A DNA stretch of 64,000 nt from Variovorax sp. KK3 (lineage in GTDB: Bacteria; Pseudomonadota; Gammaproteobacteria; Burkholderiales; Burkholderiaceae_C). Positions 16,874-25,350 of this stretch are shown piece by piece. Each line of letters opens with the position of its first letter. The first letter of the stretch is position 1. The DNA lies in the NCBI RefSeq assembly GCF_001984055.1, contig NZ_LYVO01000026.1:20482-84481 (forward strand). Direction: 5' to 3'. Below the pieces are notes generated by a model. The model did no database searches, was not told the origin of the DNA, and saw only the letters and a program-made list of their open reading frames with translations. Position numbers and translations under genes: made by a program.

Positions 16874-17809
16874 ATGACAGTTGCCGTATTAATGTCGACG
16901 TTCAACGGCGAGCGGTACGTCGTTGAGCAAATTCAATCCATTCTCCAGCAGCTTCCTGCCGATGGATCATTGATCATAAGAGATGATGGCTCCACTGATG
17001 GAACTATTTCCGAAATTCGGAAATTTTGCGACGCAAGAATTCAATTAATTCAAGGAGATAATCTGGGATTTGCGGCGAGCTTTATGCATCTCTTAACAAA
17101 AATCCCGCCGAGTTCCACGATCATTCTTTTTTCTGACCAAGACGACATATGGATGCCTGAGAAAATAGAAACAAGCCGCCTTCGCATTGATGAAAAAGGA
17201 CCCACGCCAACGCTCTATTGCTCTGCACTCACGTTGGTTACAGAATATCTCAAGCCTTTTGGCCGCTCCCCGCCGTGGCCCCGTCAACCGACTTTCGACA
17301 ATGCTTTGGTAGAAAACATAGCGACGGGTTGCACCATCGCTCTCAATCGCGCAGCGGTATCGCTTATCTTGCGAACCGCGCGCCCGGAGATGATCAGATA
17401 CCATGATTGGTGGTGTTATTTGATCGTCTCAGCATTCGGCGAAGTTCTGTACGATCCGCAACCTCGGATTCAATATCGGCAGCACCGCCAAAATGCATTG
17501 GGCATGTCATCGGGCGGAGGCAGATACGTGAGGATAATGCAGGCCATTAAGCGTCAGAGCTGGTTGGCGATCATGCAAATCCACATACGCGAATTCGCAT
17601 CCGACTTTGGAGGCGACATCACGCCCTCGCAACGAAAGTCGCTAGAATACATGAGTATTCGCGGAGTACGCGACGCCATTCGGGTCATTTTTTCCATAAC
17701 GCGCAGAAGGCAGTTCTTGAAAGACGAGTTATTGTTCAGATTGCTGGTACTTTTTGAAATGGTAGTTCGCCGGGACGTACCTTTTGATTCGGCAAAAATG
17801 AACTCGTGA
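16874..17809 (+). CDS. Family 2 glycosyltransferase (rhamnosyltransferase-like), low-GC gene
   Basis: 311 residues from the ATG at 16874, where the conserved N-terminus TVAVLMSTFNGERYVVEQI begins; in-frame TTG and ATG codons at 16796 and 16820 would add a non-conserved-looking extension. Motifs: IRDDGSTDGT near residues 37-46 and FSDQDDIWMPEKI near 83-95, a pattern common in rhamnosyltransferases. Base composition differs from its neighbours: the 60 bases from 16981 hold only 25 G or C (42%), while flanking genes are well above 60%. It is also the only gene on the plus strand in this part of the glycan set. Both suggest acquisition by transfer. Confidence 0.85.
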   Translation: MTVAVLMSTFNGERYVVEQIQSILQQLPADGSLIIRDDGSTDGTISEIRKFCDARIQLIQGDNLGFAASFMHLLTKIPPSSTIILFSDQDDIWMPEKIETSRLRIDEKGPTPTLYCSALTLVTEYLKPFGRSPPWPRQPTFDNALVENIATGCTIALNRAAVSLILRTARPEMIRYHDWWCYLIVSAFGEVLYDPQPRIQYRQHRQNALGMSSGGGRYVRIMQAIKRQSWLAIMQIHIREFASDFGGDITPSQRKSLEYMSIRGVRDAIRVIFSITRRRQFLKDELLFRLLVLFEMVVRRDVPFDSAKMNS

Positions 17810-17864
17810 CAGGCGCGTCATGCCCGTCATCCGTCAAGACGGAGCGGCAGCTGCGCCACACCAC

Positions 17865-18665
17865 TTATTCGGCGCTCTTCTGAAAAATCATGAACGGTTC
17901 GGCCGGATTGACGCCGTACCGCTTCGGATCGATTTCCGGAAGAAGCGCCTGATGCGTGCTGATGCAATCGTCGAGGCCTTGCGACGTGAATATGGCGGCG
18001 ATGTCTCGGCCAAACAGCCGTACATGGTCTTCCTGACCATACGCATGCAGCCTCGCGAATGCGCCTTCAATACCCGAGTCTTCAAACGTCCGAGCGAGCG
18101 ACGACGCGAAAGGCGTCTGCAAAATCGCGAACCCCTCATGCGAGAGCACCCGCGTGATCTCCTTCAATGCCGATAAAACATCATCGACGTGTTCAAGCAC
18201 ATGGTTGGCGATCACGATGTCAAAACTTCGGTCGGCCGCGGCAATCCCGGTGATATCGAGTTCGACCACACCGGCTCGGACTGGAAACTTGTCGGCCTGC
18301 ACGTAGTGCGATGGTTTCTGTGCTGCGATCAGCGTTGAAATGTGCTTCTCGGGCGCGAAATGAAGGATTCTTGAACCAGCGATGCGTGGCGTGATCCCCG
18401 CCGCATTCATGTACAGAACCAAATGGCGGTCCCGATCGCTGGCGCCGCAATGTGGGCACTCGAAATGATCGACATCGCTGCCGACGACGCCCAGGGCACG
18501 CGAAAGTGGCGGCAAGAACATGCTTCCGCCGCGATAGGGCACGAAACGCAACACGCCCCGCTCGCAGATACAGCAATACTTCCTTGGAGGGATCGGCAGG
18601 AGATTTAAGGCGAGGAACGGCACGCGCCAAAGCCTGACTGTCAGTTCAGTAAGTTTGGAGTTCAC
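17865..18665 (-). CDS. Class I SAM-dependent methyltransferase with N-terminal Cys-rich segment
   Basis: 266 residues from a GTG at 18665, 14 bp after the flippase stop. An upstream ATG at 18875 would overlap the flippase by almost 200 bp, so the later start is preferred although no clear ribosome site is seen. Residues about 31-75 carry CCICERG and CPHCGASDRDR, a probable small zinc site. The methyltransferase core follows: ILHFAPEKHISTLI, VELDITGIAAADRSFDIVIANHVLEHVDD. Such proteins methylate glycans or other cluster products. Membership in the glycan operon suggests a sugar substrate, which is inference. Confidence 0.75.
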   Translation of the reverse strand: MNSKLTELTVRLWRVPFLALNLLPIPPRKYCCICERGVLRFVPYRGGSMFLPPLSRALGVVGSDVDHFECPHCGASDRDRHLVLYMNAAGITPRIAGSRILHFAPEKHISTLIAAQKPSHYVQADKFPVRAGVVELDITGIAAADRSFDIVIANHVLEHVDDVLSALKEITRVLSHEGFAILQTPFASSLARTFEDSGIEGAFARLHAYGQEDHVRLFGRDIAAIFTSQGLDDCISTHQALLPEIDPKRYGVNPAEPFMIFQKSAE

Positions 18666-18679
18666 GCTGAATTGAATGG

Positions 18680-20179
18680 TCAACTCGAGATTCGCCACCG
18701 CCGGAGATAGCGCGACGCGAGCACACAGCCAGCAATTCCTTGCAGCAGGGCCCAAATCGCAGCAAGCTCGGCAAGTCGAAAATGCAGCGATGATGTGGCG
18801 TCCGAAAACACGGACTTCAGGACCCAGGCCATCAACCCCAGTGGAACGGCGAAGCGGGCAATGCTTCGAATCCAAGGCAGCGGTCCTCCTTCGAGATGCT
18901 TGCGGTGGACGACCTGCGGCCAGACGAGGAAGAACAAGGAGGCACTACCGCACCATAAGGTGATCGCACCCACTGCCCCAAGATTGAGCGAACCCATGGT
19001 CAGGCATGCGGCCATGCAAACCGCAAGCGACAGCGAGCCGAGGATGTGAGCGCGAAGTTCACCGGCTGCGTTGAGCAGTCCGTAGGGCATCGACGAAAGG
19101 GCCAAGAACGAGGCGCCCAAGGCGTATAGCGGAACCAGAGGAACTGCCTCGATGCCCGCATGATCAAGCGCATGGGCAAACCAAACCTGCAACAGATCTG
19201 CGGGGAAGGCGATGCACAGCGCGGCGGTTGGAAGCAGGAGACAACACGTGATCTCGGTCGTCGCCAAATAGAGTCGCGTCTGCTCACACCGCGAACTGGA
19301 ACGGTGGAGCCTGATCAGCGCGGGATACGAGACTTGGAGCAACGGAAGTGCCAGTGCCAACAAGCCCGCCGGGATCGTTGCAGCGATCGCGACTGCTCCG
19401 TAGTCACGCAACGGGAGCAGTTGTGAAAGGATCAGCTTGTCCAACTGCGTAATCGAGATCCAAATTGCTGACGCAGCGGCAATCTGCGCTGCCATGGGCC
19501 ACAGTCTCAGCAGCACATCGACCGACTTCTTCGGCCTGTTGCCCAAACTGAAGCTCAGGCCCCGGCGACATAGAAATGCAAGCGACAGTATCTCCGTCAG
19601 TGATACGAGGACTTGACAAAAAAGCCACGTTGAAATGCCACCGCCCACATATCCGAGGACGACAAGCGCGGCAGCCAGGCGTGCAGTCACACCACACGAG
19701 TTGACCGCGGCCAGTGCAAGGAACTGTTCCGCGCCAGCCAGCGCCGCCCGATAGAGCTCGCTTGCCCATCGAAGAGTCAGTGCCAGAACGGCTGCGAGCA
19801 CAGCGAGACCGATAGCGCTTCCATCGACAGCGAGCCCCTCCGTCCGCTGACCTGCAATCCAGATGCAGATCACGAGCATGGCCAACCCGACCATCAACAT
19901 GCCCAGCAACATGGGGCGCTGCATAGCGTTCAACAGCGCGCCGATTTCGTTGGACCGATGCTCGCGGCGGGCGATTGCGATTTCGCGCGACAACGCGAGC
20001 GGGAAGCCGAAGTCCGCGATCTGAATCCAGCCTTGCGCGACGAAGAACATCATCATCAATGCGAACTGCTCTGAGCCCAACTGCGCGAGATAGCTGGGCA
20101 GCAGTATCACCAGCAGGCCCGCGGCATAGAGCTGCGATCCGTAGGCCAGATACTTGTCCCTTGAAGCGCTCATCCACAT
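18680..20179 (-). CDS. Wzx-type oligosaccharide flippase (polysaccharide biosynthesis protein)
   Basis: 499 residues with about twelve to fourteen hydrophobic segments and no soluble domain. The N-terminus (KYLAYGSQLYAAGLLVILLPSYLAQLG) and the FGFPLALSREIA segment match the MATE/Wzx flippase superfamily. It would turn a lipid-linked glycan from the cytoplasmic to the periplasmic face of the inner membrane, where a PglL or WaaL enzyme uses it. It follows the aminotransferase by 96 bp on the same strand. An ATG two codons downstream (20173) could also be the start. Confidence 0.82.
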   Translation of the reverse strand: MWMSASRDKYLAYGSQLYAAGLLVILLPSYLAQLGSEQFALMMMFFVAQGWIQIADFGFPLALSREIAIARREHRSNEIGALLNAMQRPMLLGMLMVGLAMLVICIWIAGQRTEGLAVDGSAIGLAVLAAVLALTLRWASELYRAALAGAEQFLALAAVNSCGVTARLAAALVVLGYVGGGISTWLFCQVLVSLTEILSLAFLCRRGLSFSLGNRPKKSVDVLLRLWPMAAQIAAASAIWISITQLDKLILSQLLPLRDYGAVAIAATIPAGLLALALPLLQVSYPALIRLHRSSSRCEQTRLYLATTEITCCLLLPTAALCIAFPADLLQVWFAHALDHAGIEAVPLVPLYALGASFLALSSMPYGLLNAAGELRAHILGSLSLAVCMAACLTMGSLNLGAVGAITLWCGSASLFFLVWPQVVHRKHLEGGPLPWIRSIARFAVPLGLMAWVLKSVFSDATSSLHFRLAELAAIWALLQGIAGCVLASRYLRRWRISS

Positions 20180-20275
20180 CCGGCAGAACGCCTCATCAAT
20201 GGACGCCGTGGGCTTTCCATCACGCAGCAGGTTTCGACGACGGCAAGCACGTCGATGCGGCAGGCGCGCCCCACG

Positions 20276-21406
20276 TCACACGCGCCCACCCTTGACCGCG
20301 GCGATGACACGATCCTGATCGGAGATGGAAAGCTCCGGATAAAGCGGAAGACACAGCACCTGATCGGCCTTGCGGGTGGCAACCGGAAGGTTCGCGCTTC
20401 CGGAGGAAGGGAGCCCTCGGTACATCGGGAAGGCCGTGATCAACGGATAGAAATACCTTCTGGCGAAGATATTGAAGCGCTTCAGGTGCTCATAGAGTTC
20501 ATCTCGTCCGCACCAGAAGTCGCGTTCGACCAACACCGGGAAATATGCGTAGTTCGATTCGATCGCCGGGTCGTTCTCCAGCAACTTGAGTCCAGCAACG
20601 GCTGAGAGCTGCTCCTGGTAGCGCAACGAAACGCGCTGGCGCGCCGAAATGGCATCGCCGATGCCAGCGAGTTGCAAGACGCCGATGGCGGATTGCAGTT
20701 CGTTCATCTTTCCATTGATGCCTGGAGCGACGACCGTGACCTCGTCCACGAAGCCGAAGTTCTTCAGATGATCGATGCGTTCCTTGGACCTGCGATCAGG
20801 ACAGATGATCGCACCGCCCTCGAAGGTGTTCATCACCTTGGTCGCATGAAAGCTCACGATGGAAAGGTCGCCGTGTCGCAGTAGCGATCCGCCCGAGTCT
20901 TGCACGCCGAACGCATGAGCGGCGTCGTAGATCAACTTGAGGCCGTAGGTGTCGGCAATCTTCTGAATTGCTTCGACGTTGCATGGCCTGCCATAGCAAT
21001 GGACGGCAAGTATCGCGGTCGTTTGGGGAGTGATCGCTGCCTCGATCTTTGCAGGATCGATGTTGAGCGACTCCTCGTCGATGTCGACGAAGATGGGGCG
21101 TATCCCATTCCAAAGCAGCGAATGCGCGGTTGCGACAAACGAGTAGGGAGTCGTGATGACTTCCCCCGTGATGCGCAGCGCTTGAAGCGCCGTGACCAAG
21201 GCAATCGTCGCATTGGCGAAGAGGGAGACATGCTGCACCCCGAGATGGGTGGCAAGCGCTGCCTCGAAACGCTGGTGGTACTTGCCTCCGTTCGTCAGCA
21301 CGCGGCTCGACCAGATGTCTTCGAGCATCGGCCGCAAGTCCTCGAGCAGCGGCAACTGCGGCCGCGTGACGTACAACGGTTCCATGTCGGATGGAATGTT
21401 CGTCAT
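20276..21406 (-). CDS. DegT/DnrJ/EryC1/StrS family sugar aminotransferase
   Basis: 376 residues. PLP-dependent enzyme that aminates a nucleotide-linked keto sugar. Visible: SSRVLTNGG and LATHLGVQHVSLFANAT at the N-terminal cofactor pocket, VHCYGRPCNVEAIQKIA and LIYDAAHAFGV in the middle, and the Schiff-base lysine in SFHATKVMNTFEGG. The start at 21406 is fixed by an ATGA overlap with the stop of the upstream membrane gene (21403-21406). It implies that the local glycan holds an amino sugar; no dehydratase for its precursor is in the window. Confidence 0.88.
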   Translation of the reverse strand: MTNIPSDMEPLYVTRPQLPLLEDLRPMLEDIWSSRVLTNGGKYHQRFEAALATHLGVQHVSLFANATIALVTALQALRITGEVITTPYSFVATAHSLLWNGIRPIFVDIDEESLNIDPAKIEAAITPQTTAILAVHCYGRPCNVEAIQKIADTYGLKLIYDAAHAFGVQDSGGSLLRHGDLSIVSFHATKVMNTFEGGAIICPDRRSKERIDHLKNFGFVDEVTVVAPGINGKMNELQSAIGVLQLAGIGDAISARQRVSLRYQEQLSAVAGLKLLENDPAIESNYAYFPVLVERDFWCGRDELYEHLKRFNIFARRYFYPLITAFPMYRGLPSSGSANLPVATRKADQVLCLPLYPELSISDQDRVIAAVKGGRV

Positions 21407-22608
21407 AGGCCGCGTGACCACGGGGCACCTGATCTGCCTTGGACGTTCCCACACCAGGCTTGACTGTCCGGCAGCAATACGCCGGCTTTTGCGAGCTGAA
21501 CAGGATTCAGTGCCCGATAGTAGAGATACGAGACGTCGCCGTTGACCTCGGCATAAAGCTTCATGTCGGTACCTGGGTAGTTCACGATGGTCATATCCTG
21601 AAGCACCGTCGCCTGGCTGCGGCCAGAGGGGAAGAACCTGGGGCAGGCACGCTCGATTTGCGCAACCAGCGAGGCGATCATTTCGGGCATCTGAGGCGCG
21701 GGTCGTATGGCGGAGGCATCATATTTCATGTCGCACAGCCAAAAGCCGACAGGCCCGAGCTCGACGACATCGTTTCCACGCGTCAACCGAATCGGTACGC
21801 GCGGCCGCATCGATGCGGACGGGAGCATCCGGCAATCCGAAAAGCGCGAGATGCTCAAGCCTTCGCCCTGGAGCCGAAGATTGAACGCCGCCACAAGTTC
21901 GTCATCGGAGCCGGATCGAGCTTCTGCCGATTCAGCGGGAGTGACAAGAACCAAGTGCCGAGATGTGCCCAGAAGGCCGCGCACTGCGGCATCGTCCGAA
22001 GGCCGGCGCTTGCCCTGCAGCGCATCGAGATTGATCCAGCGGGCGTTGTGGCTGAACTGGGGCGCAATGATCGAGTAAGTCGGACTTGTCAGCGTGACGT
22101 AGGTTGCCGGTTCGACCTTCCCTCGTTCGTCAACTGCGACCTGAAATCCCGTTGGGGATATCCAAGCAGTTTGCGACCATGCGTCCCATGGCGACGTTTG
22201 CCAGACCGCCCAACACTGGACGGCCAACATCAGCCCGCCGAGCGTGATCCGCATGCTTCTTGAAAGCGTCGATCTGTAAAGCCATCCGATGAGTAGCGGC
22301 CCTGCAAGCAACAGCCCCGGTATGAAGTAGCGCCCATTACCGGAAGTCCAGAGCCATATCACGAAGACGGCAACTCCGTATACGGTCAACGGCACGATCG
22401 CGGCCTCTCGGATGGCCCGTCGCCCGGGGCGACTGAGAAGGACCAACAACACGGCGCACGCCACGAACACGAACCTCAGATCGGGCGCCATGATTTCGAC
22501 ATAGATACCGCCGTTCGGCGCTGCCATCGCGAGAGGTCGAAGGATCGCCTCAGCCCACTCGTCAGGAACGAAGCGGATCACGGCGCCGCTCCGCCCAAGA
22601 AGGAATCG
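21403..22608 (-). pseudogene. C-terminal part of a frameshifted polytopic membrane protein (glycosyltransferase-like)
   Basis: The frame reads VIRFVPDEWAEAILRPLAMA near 22595-22540, then five or six membrane segments and a periplasmic-looking C-terminal domain of about 250 residues ending at 21403. It has no start of its own that fits: upstream sequence in this frame (to 23220) is Arg and Cys rich and looks out of frame. It continues the protein begun at 23348, one frame back, with the break between about 22578 and 22605. Together they would give one protein of about 645 residues, like ArnT/GT87-type membrane glycosyltransferases. Either a real mutation or a one-base sequencing error. Confidence 0.65.
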
Positions 22609-23348
22609 AAGTGAGGAAAGACCGGATTTCCGAACCGGTGCGCCAACTCCAAGCCCCACGGGGCATACGCGAGACCAAACCCGGCGATCATCGCGACATA
22701 AGCAGTCAAAGCAGCTGTCAATCGCCTTCCATCCACTTTGATCAAGAACAGAAGAGGAACAGAAACCGCAATAGGACCATTGCTCAGCTTGAACGCCACG
22801 GATGCTCCGCAAAGTAGGCCCACGGCCATGCAAAGAACCAAGCTCCGCCGCGGTTTTTTGTCTTCCAGGAGGTTGGTCGACACAAGTGCGATAGCCCAGA
22901 TCAACGGGATGGCGGACACCAAATCGTTCGCCGTCGTGTTGAACATCGAAAGCACGACGCTCGAAGCAAACGCCATTCCCATAGCAATCGCGCGCATGCC
23001 CGTTCCGAACCATGACCGGTCTGGAATGCAGACTCTGGCGAGTACCCACACGGCAGGCACGCAGATGCATTGAAGCGCAGCCAAGGCAATTCCGGCCTCC
23101 ATCGCAGAGGCCCCGGATGAATAGAGCTTGTACGCGGGCCAGTAGAGATAAGGGAACTGAAAAGACTGAGTTGCCGCCGGCCAAATGTCGAGGTCGAAGC
23201 GAGCACGGTCTGCGACCCAACCGAGATAAATGTGGTGGTTGATGGCGTCCCAGCTCAAACCGAGCCCTCCGCCCGCGACCGGTACCAGCATCAAAAGCAC
23301 CGCGAAGATTGCGCTGAGCACGAGCGCCTCGGCCTTCATCGATCGCAT
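22578..23348 (-). pseudogene. N-terminal part of the frameshifted membrane protein
   Basis: 256 residues with six or seven membrane segments, starting MRSMKAEALVLSAIF and reaching NPVFPHFDSFLGG before a TGA at 22578-22580. The early WDAINHHIYLGW and YWPAYKLY segments resemble the luminal Asp loop of GT-C membrane glycosyltransferases. It begins 10 bp after the DPM-like glycosyltransferase stop. The natural continuation is in the next frame (see 21403-22608). Whether the truncated form works alone is unknown. Confidence 0.65.
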
Positions 23349-23358
23349 AAGACTTCCT

Positions 23359-24543
23359 TCAACCTGAGGCGCCGCCGGTGCGCCCCATGGATTTCAACCA
23401 GAAATTCAGCGCCGCACCGAAGAGCGTGGCTGCAGTCGCCTGCGCGCCGAGGATCATCAAGGTCGCAGCTGGAATTGCTGCATGCATCACCTCGGCAGGA
23501 TCCAGCACGCCGAAGCGTCGATCCTGCCAGTCGAACACCAAGCTCAAGCTCCAAGCAACACCGGCAACGAACAATGCGCCACCGACCGCCAGTCCGCGTT
23601 CCAGCGAAACGTGTGGACGAATTGCGGCGAGCCACGGCGGCTCCCTTGCCACACCCGATAGGACGGCCATCCAACGTGTGATCAGCGCAAGCTGAACCAA
23701 CTGCCAGCCAACGATCAATGAAGCCGCCGAATACAACAGCGAATGAACACCGAAGCCAATGGCATCGAATCTCATCCCATCGGCGCGCAACAGCAAAAGG
23801 CCTGCTAAGCCGAACAGCGCGAGCAGTGAGCCGGGGTAGAGAAAAAGCCAGCGAGGGCAAAACAACAGCAGGAATCGCAGATGGCGCCACCCGTCTCGCC
23901 AACTGCGAAGATGAGGTGGGCGGCCCCGGCCATCCGGGTACAAGCTCGTCGGCACTTCGGTGATTCTGTAGCCCTTCAATGTGGCTTTGACGATCATCTC
24001 GCTCGCATACTCCATCCCAGGCGAATTCAACTGAAGATCGAGCAAGCTCGCACGATCAAAACCGCGAAGGCCGCAGTGAAAATCTCGGATATCGGATCGG
24101 AAGAAGAGACGCCCGAGGCCGGACAAGACCGGGTTGCCAAGATACCGGTGCAACGGTGGCATCGCTCCAGGTTGGATGCCGCCCTCGAAGCGATTCCCAA
24201 CGACCAGTTGGTTGCCTGCTCGCAAGGCACGCACGAAGGGGTCGAGGCTGGAGAAGTCGTAGCTTTGATCGCAGTCGCCCATGATCACGTACTGCCCCGT
24301 CGCGCACTGAATGCCTTCCCGCAACGCTGCGCCGTAGCCCTTCTCGCCTGCGTGAACTACGCGAGCGCCAGCGGCAAGCGCAATGGCTTGAGAACCATCT
24401 GAGGAGCCATTGTCGGAAACAACAACCTCACCGCGTATCCCGCTCCGCTCAAGGAACTTCCTCGCCTGATCAATGCAATGCCGAACGGTAGCAGCCTCAT
24501 TTAAGCAGGGCATCAGGATCGTCAATTCCATTTCCGGCTCCAT
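23359..24543 (-). CDS. DPM1-like family 2 glycosyltransferase with C-terminal membrane domain
   Basis: 394 residues from the ATG at 24543; an ATG at 24531 is an alternative, and the ATG at 24615 would place the coding start inside the pilA terminator. The GT-A domain (about 5-220) shows ILMPCLNEAATVRHC, VVSDNGSSDGSQAIA and MGDCDQSYDFSSLDPF. The C-terminal part has about four membrane helices. Enzymes of this shape load a sugar on polyprenyl phosphate, which a GT-C enzyme then uses. The adjoining frameshifted membrane protein could be that partner. First gene after pilA on the minus strand. Confidence 0.85.
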   Translation of the reverse strand: MEPEMELTILMPCLNEAATVRHCIDQARKFLERSGIRGEVVVSDNGSSDGSQAIALAAGARVVHAGEKGYGAALREGIQCATGQYVIMGDCDQSYDFSSLDPFVRALRAGNQLVVGNRFEGGIQPGAMPPLHRYLGNPVLSGLGRLFFRSDIRDFHCGLRGFDRASLLDLQLNSPGMEYASEMIVKATLKGYRITEVPTSLYPDGRGRPPHLRSWRDGWRHLRFLLLFCPRWLFLYPGSLLALFGLAGLLLLRADGMRFDAIGFGVHSLLYSAASLIVGWQLVQLALITRWMAVLSGVAREPPWLAAIRPHVSLERGLAVGGALFVAGVAWSLSLVFDWQDRRFGVLDPAEVMHAAIPAATLMILGAQATAATLFGAALNFWLKSMGRTGGASG

Positions 24544-24585
24544 CAGCAAACGTTGCTCACTGTCCCAAGCCCGATAGACATCATA

Positions 24586-24607
24586 GAAAAAGCCGCCCGA
24601 AGGCGGC
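24586..24607 (-). terminator. Rho-independent terminator after pilA
   Basis: On the minus strand GCCGCC pairs with GGCGGC around a TTCG tetraloop (24592-24607 on the plus strand), followed by five T. It lies 23 bp after the pilA stop and would separate the abundant pilA message from the glycosyltransferase genes behind it. Confidence 0.85.
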
Positions 24608-24629
24608 CTCTTCACTGAGCGTCAGCGGC

Positions 24630-25145
24630 TCAGGTACGGCACTCGGCAGGCACGTACTTGTCCTTGATGGTGCCCTTGACGACAGCGGAGTTAGTCACGG
24701 TGCTGCCAGCCGAAGCGCAGACCCAGGTGATCGAACCAGCAGTGGGAATCGTCGATGCCGAAGCGGTGCCAGAGAGAGCGGTGCCCGCAGCGCGCGAACC
24801 GTTCAAAGGGGTGAGGGTCAGCGTGGCGCCGTTGTCGATTTCAGTCTGATACCTGATCGTGATCACGCCCGTGCCTTGGGCAATCTCAACGGCAGAGACG
24901 TTGCGGGTAGCTGCCGGTGAAGTCCAGCCGGAAGCGAAGGGAGCGCCGTTCGCAGCGTTCTCGGCAACAGCGGTCTTTGCACTGCCGGCCAGCGAGATGC
25001 CGTCCGTGACCTTGGCGCGGATGGTGTAGTCCTGGTAGGCCGGCAGCGCCACCGCCGCCAAGATACCAATGATCGCCACAACGATCATCAGTTCGATAAG
25101 TGTGAAACCCTTTTGCACGTTGCGTGCGATGGAACGACGGTTCAT
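24630..25145 (-). CDS. pilA: Major type IV pilin PilA
   Basis: 171 residues. The leader [13 protein letters not shown] is followed by the class III cleavage site and [20 protein letters not shown], with Glu5. A Cys pair at 143 and 169 encloses the D-region loop. Residues about 121-138 are Gly, Ser, Thr and Ala rich ([18 protein letters not shown]), a low-complexity stretch typical of PglL acceptor sites. The protein ends in CRT rather than Ser. Its own terminator and a -24/-12 promoter indicate a single-gene transcript, as for pilA elsewhere. PilA subunits form the pilus fibre. Confidence 0.92.
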   Translation of the reverse strand: MNRRSIARNVQKGFTLIELMIVVAIIGILAAVALPAYQDYTIRAKVTDGISLAGSAKTAVAENAANGAPFASGWTSPAATRNVSAVEIAQGTGVITIRYQTEIDNGATLTLTPLNGSRAAGTALSGTASASTIPTAGSITWVCASAGSTVTNSAVVKGTIKDKYVPAECRT

Positions 25146-25207
25146 TCAAAAGACTCCGGTTGGTTGAAGAAGGCCCGAGGAAAGGCCCCCGGTGCGTCTA
25201 ACCTTCC

Positions 25208-25222
25208 GCAGCATCCATGCCA
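25208..25222 (-). promoter_or_regulatory. Sigma54-type -24/-12 promoter for pilA
   Basis: On the minus strand TGGCATGGATGCTGC shows the GG-N10-GC spacing of RpoN promoters (consensus TGGCAC-N5-TTGC). It would start transcription near 25195, giving a leader of about 50 bases. pilA is RpoN- and PilSR-controlled in Pseudomonas. No pilSR genes are in this window. Confidence 0.5.
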
Positions 25223-25320
25223 CCCCATGCCTGCTGCCCTGTCCCCCGCATACGTGTTCAAAAGTTCACGAACCACTTGCAGCGAGTGACACAGCTGGTT
25301 GCCACCCCTGTTTGCCGGCT

Positions 25321-25335
25321 GACAATTTTTGTCAC
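25321..25335. promoter_or_regulatory. Dyad TGACAA-TTT-TTGTCA upstream of pilA
   Basis: A perfect inverted repeat lies about 100 bp upstream of the -24/-12 element, where an enhancer-binding activator would sit. Flanking bases extend the match with the copy near pilE (GCTGACAA left arm, TTGTCAC right arm). The copy at 6720-6732 differs only by two fewer T in the spacer. Confidence 0.45.
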
Positions 25336-25350
25336 CCAGCACCATTCAGG

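Noticed and set aside
18666..18875. Longer start of the methyltransferase at 18875
   Set aside because: It would overlap the flippase gene by almost 200 bp and adds residues without conserved pattern.
22578..22600. Programmed -1 ribosomal frameshift at the split membrane gene
   Set aside because: The needed shift is -1, but no X-XXY-YYZ slippery heptamer or clear downstream pseudoknot is visible. A mutation or sequencing error is simpler.
22609..23220. N-terminal extension of the 21403 frame as real coding sequence
   Set aside because: Rich in Cys and Arg with no membrane helices, while the other frame in the same stretch codes a good polytopic protein. The extension is out of frame.
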